Assembly (NCBI GenBank): GCA_963971405.1
Contig: OZ020492.1
Coordinates: forward strand, 2,542,001 to 2,606,000
Length of the DNA: 64,000 bases
Direction: 5' to 3'
Origin: Psococerastis gibbosa
Taxonomy: Eukaryota > Arthropoda > Insecta > Psocodea > Psocidae
Every line of letters begins with the position of its first letter. Within the stretch, counting starts at the first letter, position 1. This document shows, in pieces, positions 34,441-46,377 of the stretch. The translations under genes and the position numbers were made by a program. The notes under the pieces were generated by a model. It ran no database searches. It was not told the origin of the DNA and worked only from the letters and a program-made list of their open reading frames with translations.

Positions 34441-34599
34441 TTATAAGGGCAATCTTTCTAAATTGTTTAAAACAACATGAGGTGAGAGCAATTAGTTAAT
34501 TTCTCCTTACATTGACAAAAATACTCTTTGAAACCCTTTATTCAATACATTGCAGCATTAAGCGGTGTATAAAGTTTTAATTTTTTTTCTCCAAAGGGC

Positions 34600-34830
34600 T
34601 TTTTATGGACCCAGGCCTACTTATAGTGGCCCATAGGTCCCTTGTTCCATGCCAACGACCCCATGGAATTCGGAAATAATTTGTATTGTTTTCGTATGCA
34701 TTTTTGGTCATTGGCAAACTGTCAACCTACACCGTCTACAAGCGATAATGGACAAGCTGAGACAAGCATTGACACAATGAAACAGGTGAAAGCATGACTT
34801 AACCAAGTACAGTACAGATACAAGTCGTGT
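34600..34830 (+). repeat. family-4 dispersed repeat
   Basis: GCCAACGACCCCATGGAATT, TTTTTGGTCATTGGCAAACT and TACAAGCGATAATGGACAAG match other copies. A stop interrupts the frame seen at 22270. Confidence 0.65.
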
Positions 34831-35284
34831 CTTAGGTTAGGCGTAGATCGTCCTGAAAAGTCCATTTTTTTCTAAATCCTCTTTATTTTCGGTCTTTAAA
34901 CCCCCCCCCCCCGTAAAATATAAAAACTGTGATAATTTACAATAGATTTTATCTTGTGAACTATCGTTAATCCGTAAAAATCTATAAAGTAAGCTCTATA
35001 TCTTAATTTTGAATATATTGATTGATTGATTGATATCTGGAAAGTGTCGTCTGCTTCATCCTTTTAGATTAGATTAGTTGATTTTGCCAATATAGCAACT
35101 TAGGAACGAAATTAATTAAATAGCCTACCCTTATATTCCCCTCAAAATTGCCTTTTTAAAGAGTAAACAGTAAACACCCCATCTGTTTATGGAATATTAT
35201 ATATTTTATATATATATATTAGATGATTTGAAAAATTATCAATAATCATTATGAGGAATTTTGAAATTCGTTAAAAAAATTCAT

Positions 35285-35719
35285 GACAAAGATGGCGTAG
35301 AACTATATTTTGGTGGTATTAGAAAGTTTAACCAACTCAGAAATGCGTTTCGATAACACGCTTACTTACTTACTTACTTAACGATACTGCGGCCTGGATG
35401 GCCATGTCATTGGCATCTGAGAGATCTGTCTGGGACACAGCTTCTTCTAGTCTCGGGCAAACCAGAAGGTGGCCGTTGTCTTGTTGTTGCCAATGTTGTC
35501 CACATTCGCAAGTCGGGTCCTTCGCCAGTCCCTACCTACACAGGTGCGTGCGGCATCTTGTAACCCCCGGTCTTAGCCCATTGAGGCTCCGCCAGCTAGA
35601 GTTTACATAACACACTGGTTAGCTACTTGGTTATCGGCGTCCACGAGTGTTAACGTAACTTGATATAATACACTTAACTAAAGATAACTCGATAACACCG
35701 TCATTGTGAAGACCCTTAA
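35285..35719. mobile_element. 0.5-kb TIR element, copy 3, decayed and split by a LINE
   Basis: GACAAAGATGGCGTAG, AACCAACTCAGAAATGCGTT, GGTTAGCTACTTGGTTATCG and the right end GATAACACCGTCATTGTGAA match copies 1 and 2. The left end is too diverged to place. A LINE occupies 35360-35606. Confidence 0.7.
35360..35606 (-). pseudogene. LINE type 5 3' end inserted in TIR element, with target duplication
   Basis: The minus strand reads ECGQHWQQQDNGHLLVCPRL, then EEAVSQTDLSDANDMAIQAA, a stop, and a (TAAG)n tail. The CxCG...H...C knuckle is an ORF2 C-terminus. ATAACAC at 35353-35359 and 35607-35613 flanks it, a likely target-site duplication. 5' truncated. Confidence 0.82.
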
Positions 35720-36212
35720 TGATCAATTTTCGGTTAGCAGCAGTTATACTTGGCTATATGCAGCAAGGGGGTCATTGGCCACAATTATTAAGGACAAGTG
35801 TCATTTGGGTTTTTTGTTGTTGAGATGGCATCTTGAGAAAGAGCGTGGCCACCTAGTGGACACTGTTATTACCACCATGGCAGATGTCCAGCCATTATAC
35901 ACATGTAAGCCTACCTCGTAGCCTACCGTTAACGCACAAAAACGTACTAATCAATTAACCCCATGTCATATTTAACAAAAGGTGTTTATCATTATAATAG
36001 TACGCCATCATTTTGTCATGAGGCATAGAATGCCTCGTACCGTACCTAGATTATTGATGTAGATCTACCAGCATGATAAAACTCTGTGTCACCTGTGTTT
36101 TTTTTCTACTAATTTAAGGTGTCGTATGAGTATGATCCTACAGATTCGGAGGTCACGATGAGTCCACGGTACCACACAAGTACAACATCTAAATCTTTCT
36201 TCTCCTTTCAAT

Positions 36213-36555
36213 CTATTGAAGATTAGCAGTCATCATGGCAATTTGGACATTAAATCCTTCAGCTCTCTCGGTCCTGCGCCTATCTCTTGTCACCTTCGAG
36301 CTCCTGCGTCCTCTTTCAGTTGATCCATGAATTCCTTCTTCATTAACTGCCCTCTTCTATTCGCTCCTTCCACTGTGCCCTCAATGATGGTATGTACCAG
36401 ATTTTCGTGCCTTCACAAATGCCCTCCCCATTTCACTCGTCTACTTTTTATATGAGGTAGCAGCTTCTTCTTCGATAGCCTCTAGCACTCTTTGATTGGT
36501 CACGTGGTCCTTCCAGCTGATCCCTTAGCATTTTTCTGTAACACCACATTTCAGG
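36213..36555 (-). pseudogene. LINE type 1 3' end, frameshifted
   Basis: Reading the minus strand across shifted frames: PEMWCYRKMLR, WKDHVTNQRVLEAIEEE, SEMGRAFVKARKSGTY, then RDRRRTERAEGFNVQIAMMT. EMWCYRxML..W.D.VTN..VL is a conserved RT C-terminal region of non-LTR elements. It is joined at 36556 to a plus-strand SINE. Confidence 0.78.
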
Positions 36556-36763
36556 ACATGTAGAGTAGTGGTACGGACTCTGATCTTCACCCGAAAGGTT
36601 GTTGGTTCGAGTCCTACACTTCCTACATTTTCTGACCATGCTTCGGAGGGCATGTAAAGCAGGCGGTCCCGGGCCTTCCTAGTTGAGTGTAAGAGTAAGT
36701 AACTCCGCTAGGTTGGCTTAGTAATAGAACAAAAAGTCAAAATTTAATAATATTTATTTATTT
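36556..36763 (+). repeat. SINE family 1, full length
   Basis: Head GTAGAGTAGTGGTACGGACT (A-box region), AAAGGTTGTTGGTTCGAGTC (B box), body CATGCTTCGGAGGGCATGTA, GTTGGCTTAGTAATAGAAC, tail TATTTATTTAT. Best plus-strand reference copy for the family. Confidence 0.9.
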
Positions 36764-37015
36764 CATCTCGGCTACTATAAATATATGGGCTCTTAGTGTA
36801 TTGCGTTTTTATTTTTTTATTTTGCATCTTCAACTAGAGATGGACCTAAACCCGAACTAAAGCTTGGTTTGACTTGGTTCTATTGGTTATATCTATTTAT
36901 TCTGATTTGGTAAGGCGAAACTGCAACTATCAGGAGCGCACTGGGTAAAGAGGTTGGCCGGTTTTTTTCTAACACTTTTACCGATTTTATCAAGGAACCC
37001 ACGATCAGGCCGTAG

Positions 37016-37158
37016 CCAGAAGGGAGGGCCGGGGGGTCCGAACCTCTCCCGAAATATTTTTAGCGTACACTAGATAGAATGGAGTTTTAAATATATTGAG
37101 GCTACCTTACCTCCGGTGTTGTCAGATGGATCCCTCCCGAAAAAAATTTCTGGCCTTG
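37016..37158. mobile_element. MITE family D
   Basis: CAGGCCGTAGCCAGAAGG to TTTCTGGCCTTG; flanks CCCACGAT and CCAACGAC match 6 of 8. Its core is the inverse of that at 16982. Confidence 0.7.
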
Positions 37159-37590
37159 CCAACGACCTTCGGATTAGAAGTCCAACGCACTGTCCAACTG
37201 TCCAACAAATGTATATAACTAGGTAAATAAAGGTCTTAGGACCTTACGAAAACTAAATTTAAAAACTAGGTATACCTAGAACCGGCGCCAGTTTTCAATA
37301 TTGCGCTGCAGTCATGATCGTAAAATATTTAATAGCCTTGTGGTGCAATCTGCAAGGAGATTGAGAGAGTTTACCCATAAGTTAAGTATGACTAGTGCTC
37401 CAGATTCAACATTTTACGTTCGAGAAACTGATTGGATTTTATTTTGGAGAGTTAAAATATTTTATGACATCTCACCACTGTCAGGTGCAAGAGCCTCCAG
37501 TCACTTGCCTGCAGCCACCGTATTTTAATATGTATAATTGTTAGCGCATTTTGTATCTGTCTCATACTGTAGTTTGTAATTCCCTTTAGC

Positions 37591-38037
37591 CAGTGGCGGC
37601 TCGCCATTTGAGGCAACTGTGACAGTGCCTCACCTAATTTTTCAAATAATGCGACTAAAAAAATTTATTTTTAATTAAGAAATGTAGGCTAATCAAATTC
37701 TAGGAGAGACAATTAAAACTTAAAAAATACCGCGAAAAAGAACCATGAGCTCCCAAAATTCACAACAACTAGCTATAACGATGTAGAGGCACCATTTCCG
37801 CCTGCCTCTCCATTGTTAGAAGACATGCACGAATTCGAGCTGTAAAAAGCTCAAACAGCGTTAAGATACATACTCAAAACATTCGCTGCACTCAGCTCAA
37901 TGATGAGGCGATGAGACACGCGCTAGACCCTGCCTCTAAGCACACACAGCTCTGCCAATTTAGATTTTTTATTTTATTTTTGTATAATGTGCCTCACCAA
38001 TTTATATCATTTATATCCCCCACGAGCCGCGCCACTG
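37591..38037. mobile_element. hAT-like MITE with perfect 8-bp target duplication
   Basis: Ends CAGTGGCGGCTCG and CGAGCCGCGCCACTG; duplication CCTTTAGC at 37583-37590 and 38038-38045 is perfect. 447 bp; GTGCCTCACCTAATTT and AATGTGCCTCACCAATTT lie near the ends. No G run, unlike the other families. Confidence 0.92.
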
Positions 38038-38658
38038 CCTTTAGCTGTCAGTGAATGACTTTCTCTAGAAGCATTTGCTCCAAATTCTAAGTCATTGAGT
38101 TACGCCAACCCTCAAAATTACACCCTTTACTTATATATTAGTTCACAGAATAAACCAAATTACAACCCCCCCCCCCCTTTGAAGGGAGAGAAATTTTTAA
38201 TAAATAGTTGAACTATCTGACAAAATGTAGTGGAAGCGTTTTGGAATTGAAAAAACATGGGTTTCGCTTTATCAGCCGCGGCAGAGAAGGGCGTTATGAG
38301 AAGGTGTTAAATTACTGCCGCTGCGGCCCCGCTGTCGCCCCGCTGGTGGGGTGTTGTCGCCAGATTACTGCGGCGCGTCTTGTCGAATGATTTTCAGCTA
38401 TTTTTCAACCCCCTTAAGGGATTTGCGGGAATCTTCTCGCACGCGGTTTACAACGGTTGATTCTATAGGGTTGCAAAAGAGTCCCTTTACATTGGGGTAG
38501 GCAACGCTGTCATAGCCTATATTCTTTTAATATAATATTTTATATTATATTTGTTTTCTTATCATGCATTTAAGAGGCTATGGAATGTAGATATGGATAG
38601 GATGGTTTTTATTTTATATTTAATTGACTACATAAGCGAAATTAGAGGATATGGAAAA

Positions 38659-38736
38659 AACTGGGCTTGGCGGGATTCGAACCCACGATCTAATTTCGGT
38701 TATAACGTGGAGGTTACCTCTTCAACCAAAGTTAAT
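38659..38736 (-). repeat. tRNA-like sequence with strong B box
   Basis: Minus strand has TTTGGTTGAAGAGGTAACC (A-box region) and CGTGGGTTCGAATCCCGCC, an ideal T arm. The acceptor arms do not pair, so it is not an intact tRNA gene; a SINE head or tRNA pseudogene. Confidence 0.6.
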
Positions 38737-38987
38737 TTAATGTCTGTGTTATATATACTATATAATACTACAATGTAATGACTACATAAGATAGACATAA
38801 GATATAAATCTTCAATGATAGCTCTACAATCAATTTTTTTCCTTGAAATTTGATTTAGTACAAAATTCAGATTTTGGCGGGTCGGCTAATCCTCTTTAAA
38901 AACCCATTCTGCAAACGGAACGCCGTGGCATGACTACCCTATGACAGGCCAACACATGAGGACCGGTAGAGGATCTTCCCTCTTGGC

Positions 38988-39140
38988 CAATGCCTCCCCC
39001 CCCTAAATTAGTAAATTCATAAGATATTAAAAAATATTTTTTACAAAAACGATTTCACGGGAGGGGGGGGGGTATAGGCTGAACACCTACACATACAATT
39101 TGTAACCCCCCCTCTAAATTTTCCGCTGGATCCGCCCTTG
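38988..39140. mobile_element. hAT-like MITE, family B, perfect 8-bp target duplication
   Basis: Inverse orientation to 16696: CAATGCCTCCC to TCCGCTGGATCCGCCCTTG. Duplication CTCTTGGC at 38980-38987 and 39141-39148. 153 bp. Confidence 0.9.
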
Positions 39141-39306
39141 CTCTTGGCCTTATATGGGATATTGTAGCAAGGAACTGGTCTCTCGTTTTCCATCAACTGG
39201 AATATTCGTGCTGAGTCCTCATGTTCATCACCTAAATAATTATGAAATCATTATCTATAATAATATTCGGTCCAGGTGTGATGCGTGAGCCTCTCACACT
39301 CCTTCA

Positions 39307-39391
39307 TAATAAATAAATAAGGACTTCATTTTTAATACACTACAGCGGAGTTAGGACCATATATGGTCCTCTCTTATACAATCAACTAATA
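39307..39391 (-). repeat. SINE family 1, diverged 3' fragment
   Basis: AATAAATAAATAAGGACTTC, AGCGGAGTTAGGACC and TCCTCTCTTATACAATCAAC resemble the SINE tail with several changes. Confidence 0.5.
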
Positions 39392-42300
39392 GAAACAAAT
39401 ACAGTAGTACAATTTACAAATTTTATCGAATTGCTTTTGCCTTAGAACTAAATAAGCACTCACTCACCCACACCAGCAGTTCAAATAAATCCTGGCCTAT
39501 ATTATTTTTGAAATTATAAGCTCCTTGAGTCGAATCCTGAAGACGGCGTTTCTTGAATTTCACGGGGGATTGAGTTCCACAGTAAAATTCATATTGGAAG
39601 CATGAGACGACATACCCCAGAAGAAATGTTCCTCCACATTGAACACTGCTTCCAGTGCAGGTCCCACTCTCCCGAGATCGTCCTCAATTTCGTTTCTCTA
39701 CTTATATATCTAGTACATTGGTATTCCTATTCGCGTTTTTTTTTTCGAGAATTTTTTTAAAATCAACTTTTAGAAATGTCACGTACAACGTCGGAACGGG
39801 TCCAAATGACTTTAGATTAACCAATAGTTTTTGGCTCAATCCTGCCCACTTTGCAGAAAATCAGACACCCCTAAAAACTCTTTTTGTACAAAGTGCATTT
39901 CTCATGAAATTTTGAACATAACAACCATAAATGAGATGCCATAGCGTCAGTGACATAAATAACACCCCCCATCCAACCACCGCGGTGTGGAGCGCGCAGC
40001 ATGGCTGGGGGCGCACTTCGGCTCTCAGTTCCAGGTTTAAACTAAACAAAAACGTATAAATGAACTGAAATCATCCCAGTATTCCAGCCTTATCCTTGAT
40101 ACAACTCAAGATTTATCGAAAATTCATTAACTGTCTGTTGCACTGGGGTATGACTTAATAAAAGTTGAAGAAAATTACATACTGCTTCTGCTGTTACTTT
40201 GTTCTGGTAGGTTTACGCAGCAGAAGTTATTTACGCCTCTGCATAACGTTAGTGATATGCTCCCCTACATTTCATAGTATATAGGTAGTATGTTGTTAGC
40301 ACTAGGAATCGTTAGGCCACAGTTTTTTTTTTTTTTTTTTTTTTTAAATTGTGACTGCAAGCTAGAGCTTGCTTATACGCCCACCGAGTTTATTATTGTC
40401 GTTACAATGTAATTGTGAACTGCGTGATAATAATATGGAAGGTAACACACCTTCCAAAACTAAGGCCAAATGGTATTAGTGGCCGACTCGGAAAATGTAG
40501 AGAAATATTTCTTCATCTTTATGAAATCTCAATAAATTATGACTCTATGATCGATTTGATCTGAGACATTGGGCTTTGTACAAAAAACGTGAATACGTGA
40601 TCTCTTCAGGGTTGCCGAATATTTTTGTCTAACCCAATATTTGTTACGGCTCACAAATTTGGACTTAAGCAGCCACGTCTGCTATACCTAATCCATCGCC
40701 CTTACGTGAGACACATCAACGTATTATAGAAAAGTCGGCAGGATCATAATAATAAATCCGGCGATCCGGAAAGGGGTAACTAAATCGGCTAAAGGCAATT
40801 TTGCGGGTCACAGCACCCCAATGTAACGGGGTACAATGCACCCTTGATTTTGTCAACCCGATCTCAAACACGGGTGAGCCTTAAAAAATGATCCTGATAG
40901 AACCACAACCAGAGAGAAAACGGCATAACTTACATCCCATCGCGGTCTTCAACAGAATGAGTCATTTGAGCGTGTCCCATTCCAGTAGATTTGTCTAAAA
41001 AAACGGCGCAGATACGCCCTTATTGCGCGCTGGCGCCGAGTGACACGTCAGACCACCCACGATGCTTTGGACAGCTTCTGAGTTGACTATTTATTATTGT
41101 CTTAATACGAAAATGATACATGTAGCGAAATTCTTTTGCAATATGTGGGGCAAATTATTATTTTTTCAGCTCTGTAAATTGTTGCAAATTTTTAATTGTC
41201 AAATTTAATGAGTCGTTTGTTTTTTGCGTGTCTGGAAATGAACTGACATTTCTTGGAAGTCTGGTGTATATGATATTTGTCAGTGGGGGGAGGGGGGAGC
41301 TTGAGCCCTCCGGGGGAGCCCCTTCGGCTTTTATTCTTTTATTTGGCTTGTACCACTTTCTCATACATCAACCAAATTTGAATTGGTTTTAAATCTATTT
41401 CGTTCTTGCTAAAGTTTCTCACGCCTAGGGATAGCTGTAAAAATCATAATCAGCGGTGTTACTTCATATTTTGGGGTCTTGGGTTCTTTGGGAGGGGCAG
41501 TTTTTAACAATAAAAAAATTACAAATATATAAGTGCTGAGTGAGAAGTTCTATTTAGCTTAAAAGTACCAGCATGAGTGAGTTCTAGCATACTACCATTA
41601 TGCCCCCCCCCCCTGTCAACTCCCAAAAATAATAAAAAGATCGGGTGCCAACACTGATTTATTTTTTACAGCAGCAGCAGCCTTATCTTCTTCCTTTTCA
41701 GTACTACGTGAAGCTTCTGAACCCTCTGCTGGACCCCATCAGAAATAAAAAAAGTTAAAAAAATTTATGGATGCCTTTCACGACTATTTTATGCGTGTAT
41801 ATGGTGAGTGAAAGTGAAAGGTGTGGATGGCCATTCATTTTTTTTAGTTATACAGTATATTTTAATTTTTATTTCGTTTTTGAGTTTAATTTGTAATAGC
41901 CTGTTGTACAGCCAGCATTTAATTTTATTATTGATTTGCTATTTATATACGTTAGTGTAAGGAATTATTTTTGGTGGTGGAAATAATGAATTTTTAGATT
42001 CCAACGGATTTACACGTTTTGAGGTAATAGGAACCAAAAGTCAGAATAGGCCCAAATGGAAAATAAAGACAATTTTCTATGTATCTTTCCTTCATTCTTT
42101 CTTCCTTCCAATAAGTAGATATACGATGATGATATGACACAAGATATTGAACTATACGTATCATACTCATGTAGACTTCGCTTATTGAACGTATGTGTAC
42201 CTATGTACTACTCAGCAATCAAATAGACCTGTGATGACTTGCGAGTATATAGGAGAAATATATACATATATATATATTTATATACATATATATATATTTT

Positions 42301-42393
42301 TTTAGGCGCGGGACTCTTTCGCGTATTTGCGCCGGTCGGTGTGTGTGTGCGGAAGTGATGGCTTATTTGGCTGCTATTGGTAGTTGTGGTTTA

Positions 42394-42777
42394 GGCGCCC
42401 ATTCCACCGACCGGCTAGGGCTATTTACAAAAACGGTGACGTGGTAGCAGACATTCAAGACTTAGGTAGCGTTTCCACCAACCTCGCATTGCCGAATGCA
42501 AATGACATTGACGGAAATTTGAATTTTTCTTTTTATAGAAATCTATTAAAATGTTTGTACTTAACATATCCCATGACGCCATTTTTTAATTTTAGTTTGT
42601 TTGTTTGTGATTTTACTGTTTGATCATTGATCAATTTTAACTATGGCATAGAGGAAAATAAACATTTCCGTCAATTCTGCAATACGAGGTCGTTGGAAAC
42701 GCCGCCTAAGTCTTGAATATCTGCTACCACGTCACTGTTTTTGTAAATAGCCCTAGCCGGTCGGTGGAATGGGCGCC
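42394..42777. mobile_element. foldback TIR element, about 100-bp arms
   Basis: Left GGCGCCCATTCCACCGACCG, GGCTAGGGCTATTTACAAAA and GTGACGTGGTAGCAGACATT are mirrored at the right end to GGAATGGGCGCC. The palindromic ends make shadow ORFs on both strands. Related to 54035-54924. Confidence 0.88.
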
Positions 42778-44009
42778 TTTGAATGGTTTTCTTGAGTTTA
42801 TCTACAGGTGGGGCATGACTCCGGTCTTGATTAGAAAGCTTAACGTTGCCGTGACCGGCCCATGCTTGTCCCCTATTAAGTTTGTCAGGGTGTGTGGTTT
42901 TGGGTAACAAAAGTATTTTTGCTTTCCAATTTTTTTTTGTCTTGGATTTCCTTGAGCTGAACCATAGTCCTATGTTTGCTTTTTGCTTCCCCATTGACGA
43001 GTATGTCTTACCATAGTGTGGCAGCTTGAAAACCATCTCGCCAATTTCCAACAGACCAACAAGTATTAGCTATCAGTCTAAATAAAGTGTATCTCATGTA
43101 CAAGGTGTCAATGTCATTGAGACCATTGTGCATAGGATAGCAGTTCCATATCAGCGTTCAAGTTGCTCCGACGGCAGGTTGCTCCAAGTCATTATTTCCA
43201 AGTAGAACATTGTGTTACCATAAGCAGGTAATGGGCGGAATGGCCCATACTACGTTTACGTAATATATGTTTACAAAAAGTATAGAAATTTACTTAAATA
43301 ACAAATTTTAAGATATACTGGGTCATATATCCCCCATGAACTATAAATATCATATTTCCCTAGAACCTATTCGACTGTTTGCAGTCAGTAAACGCACAGA
43401 ACATACATCTCGATAACTCACCCCAACAAAGCAGCATGTCAAATTATTTGTTCCAAAACCACAGTTCGAAATCCAAAAACAAATCTTAATGAGAGACTAA
43501 ATGTTCGTCATTAAGACAGTGCCCTAAGAAGACCCGTCTTTAAATTCTATCAAGCCATGGAAACTCCGTCTTTTAAATAGCAAACCAATGGTTTTAACTA
43601 AGCCTTTTAATTTCACATATTATTCCGAATTTTTCTGGACTGATGAATAGGGGCTAGTTTTCGAAATGTGTTGGAACAGTCAAATGAGCCGCGACTGTCC
43701 AATTATCATACTGGGAACCGGTAGCACCTTAAAATTCCTCACTTTACCGTCGCTATGATCTACCTTGCCCATAAATTTTGGTCGTCTCGAACGGTATTCC
43801 CAAATTAGAATTTTTTGATGAATATTTAGAATTTTTATTTGGGCCCCTAATGCTGGGTGGCAAATGCCTGCGCTGCTTTAAAGGAGAAATTGAGATTCTT
43901 TAGCATTTCCTCTAAGGTTTCTATAACGCAGTGGAACTTGGGTACCTATGCGAGACTTGGTCTTTAATAAAAGAGGTTCACCACTACTAGTCAACCGAGT
44001 CTGGGAGGG

Positions 44010-44189
44010 CAAGGGCGGAATTTAGGGGGGGGGGTCAGAGGGTCCGGACCCCCCCAAAATAAATTAACTTACATTAGATAAAAATTGGTTTACAGTGGGA
44101 ATTAAAAATAATTATGTTTTTTAATGTTATAATCCACTGAACCTGACCGCTGACCCCCCCCCCTAAATTGGAGGCAAAATCCGCCCTTG
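44010..44189. mobile_element. hAT-like MITE, family A, perfect 8-bp target duplication
   Basis: CAAGGGCGGAATTTAGG to GGAGGCAAAATCCGCCCTTG; duplication TGGGAGGG at 44002-44009 and 44190-44197. 180 bp, inverse orientation to 18651. Confidence 0.92.
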
Positions 44190-44334
44190 TGGGAGGGAGG
44201 GGGGTCACTCCTCAGGTGTGCAAGTTACGTTAATTGGTTTGGCTTGGAGGTTGGGTTGGGGACAAATCAAACTCCAAACTAAGCTTCTAGCAAGCCCAAC
44301 TCCAAACCGAGCTCACCAAAATTTGGATAAGCCT

Positions 44335-44456
44335 AACTGACTGAGGCGTACCGAGCAGCAGACGTCTTACAAATTATATATACGATACAGCTTTCGTATA
44401 TTCCATTTGTAAGATGACTGTTGTTTGCGTAACACTTGGACAGTATGCCTCAGTTA
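44335..44456. repeat. imperfect inverted repeat
   Basis: TAACTGACTGAGGCGTACC and GTCTTACAAATTATA are answered by ATTTGTAAGATGAC and GTATGCCTCAGTTAA. Arms are gapped; may be a small TIR element. Confidence 0.5.
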
Positions 44457-44661
44457 ACTTACCGCGATTTTTCTGCTCTGACGTATGGTTCAACTTAGTT
44501 TAGTGTACCAATAGCACCTGTTTGAAGAGCTTTCATGATATTTTTATTTCCAAAGATGTTTCAAAATTTGCAGAAGCGTTGTTGGCTTGGAAATAATTGA
44601 AACACCAAGCCAAGTCAAGATTTTTCCAAACCAATCTACAAACGAAGCTCATCTCTTTTAA

Positions 44662-45217
44662 GAGTGTACAGCCCGTAGGAAAGTGGCAGCCCGAAATTTA
44701 ATACTTTTTATTTTTAGTTATCAAAATTGTATTTTTTTTTTTTATAAAATCGATAATACGTGAAAAGTAATTTTTTATAAAATATTTGCATGTTTCTGAA
44801 AAAACTACAATTTCGAAAATTAAAAATATCTTACAATATGGTCTCCGGTCCTGTAATGGTGATGACAATGGATTTCCCCCCCCCCCCCCCTATATTTTTT
44901 ATCCTTCTTTTTTACTACTCCTCTGTTTCCTTCTTCTCTATTTAATTTTCATTAAGTATAATAGTTCACAATGTTTTTTTTCTGGTTTTTAAGGTTAGCA
45001 TGAAAACAAGACTTCATAGTCTTATTGTTCGCCTTTTGTTTTGTTTACAATAAAGTCGTATTTTCATTTCATTTCATTTCATTTCATTTCATATGATGCA
45101 TGAAGTAGTCTTCTACAACTTTGATGAGCCAAATCTTTAATAACATGCTTAGTTAATTAAATAAAAAATAAAAAGTATTAAATTTCAGGCTGCCAATTTC
45201 CTACGGGCTGTACACTC
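44662..45217. mobile_element. piggyBac-like non-autonomous element flanked by TTAA
   Basis: Ends GAGTGTACAGCCCGTAGGAA and GGGCTGTACACTC are inverted repeats that continue into GGCAGCC/GGCTGCC and AATTTAATA/TATTAAATT. TTAA lies at 44658-44661 and 45218-45221. TTAA duplication is diagnostic of piggyBac-type insertion, but it could also be part of the TIR here. No transposase; a pentamer-tailed retroposon sits inside at 44850-45097. Confidence 0.65.
44850..45097 (+). repeat. retroposon-like repeat with (TTTCA)n tail, copy 4, nested
   Basis: Poly-C start at 44877, GGTTTTTAAGGTTAGCATGA, AGTCTTATTGTTCGCCTTTT, CAATAAAGTCGTATT, then five ATTTC pentamers to 45093. Best plus-strand reference copy. Confidence 0.8.
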
Positions 45218-45597
45218 TTAATATTTTTTCCAAACCACGCCAAACCTTAGAAACAAGTCAGGGATACATTTTTTTTTCAATTTTGCCTCTAAAATGTAAA
45301 AAAATTCCTTAAAAGGTCTAACTTGTTTAACAAGAATATCAGAATTCAGAAATCAGAAACGTTTGCCTAGTTCCTCATCATGACCTCAATGCATGCAAAC
45401 CTTTATCTAGAAGATATTGCTTTAGTTTTCGTCTAATTCTTACTAGGCCTTCTTCTAATGTACCGTGTCAACTTTTGGAAGGACCTAGCTTCTGCGTGGA
45501 CTGGTTTACACATTACACACATGCTTGCTGGTTATAGGTTCAGGGTTCAGTTATCGCTGCCTCTAGTACCCCTTTTGACTATACGGGCCACTGCTAC

Positions 45598-45837
45598 CTT
45601 CTTCTTCCTCCTCTTCCCTCTTAGTGGGGGGGCGGGGCGGGGGGGGGGGGGGGTCGCCCGAACCCATTTCCTTTACTCTCCCCGGTCGGACGCTAGCACC
45701 TTGAGCTCGGCCATTGTTTTCCCTCTTGCACCGGCGAGTTCTTCAATCCTTTCCTCGTGGGTTGTCCTCGGTGGCCAAAGCTACCATGTGTCGGAAAATG
45801 GAACGTGACGAATACTGCAGTACTCTACTATGTTTTA
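45598..45837 (-). pseudogene. LINE type 2 3' end, decayed
   Basis: The minus strand matches the LINE at 26042: GAGGACAACCCACGAGG, GAACTCGCCGGTGCAAGAGG, GAAAACAATGGCCGAGCTCA and CTAGCGTCCGACCGGGG. Frameshifts and stops are present. A MITE with its own duplication inserted at 45838. Confidence 0.75.
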
Positions 45838-46149
45838 CAGTGGCGGCGCCAGATATTTTAAGGCGGGGGGGGGGGCATGACTTCTGTCTGGGGGCCAATA
45901 AAAAAACAAAACATTTGTCACTGGGTGGGAGTAGGTAATAGGTATAATGAAAGTAAGTAACTTGTAGTCTTGTAACCAGTTTCAATTCTGACGTTTTTAA
46001 ATTACAAAAATTCTGCTGTATAACATGTCAGATATCTCAAAAGTGGGGGGGGGGAGAAACATTCGGGGGGGGGGAGAAACATTCGGGGGGGGGAGAAACA
46101 TTCGGGGGGGGGGCAAGTCCCTCTGGGTACCCCCGTTGTGCCGCCACTG
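45838..46149. mobile_element. hAT-like MITE with perfect 8-bp target duplication
   Basis: Ends CAGTGGCGGCGCCAG and TTGTGCCGCCACTG; duplication ATGTTTTA at 45830-45837 and 46150-46157. 312 bp. Inside near the right end is a G-rich minisatellite (46045-46112). Confidence 0.93.
46045..46112. repeat. G-rich minisatellite, 3-4 units
   Basis: GGGGAGAAACATTC repeats three times, separated by G runs of slightly different length, inside the MITE. Likely slippage-driven. Confidence 0.9.
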
Positions 46150-46377
46150 ATGTTTTACCCTATTCCAATGCATTGTGGAAGACTGCAGCATCCGGTGGAT
46201 TTCCTCAAGATTACCGAAACAGCTAGGGTGGAAGCAACTGTTGAAAGCTTTGATATTTGATACATGACTTAAGTCGGATTTTAATAGGCTTCCAATAGCG
46301 CATTATAGTTTATTTTATGTACACATTAGCAGATATTATTCACTATATCAAACGCCTGATTCAACAAACTCCCAAGC

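Noticed and set aside
38659-38736. Functional tRNA gene
   Set aside because: A and B boxes are present, but acceptor arms do not pair and no terminator was seen; kept only as a tRNA-like repeat.
42671-43051. 126-codon minus-strand ORF
   Set aside because: A third of it translates the foldback arm at 42394-42777, and the rest has no recognised domain.
46045-46112. Possible CRISPR-like repeat-spacer pattern
   Set aside because: Units are adjacent G-rich repeats without unique spacers, inside a eukaryotic MITE.
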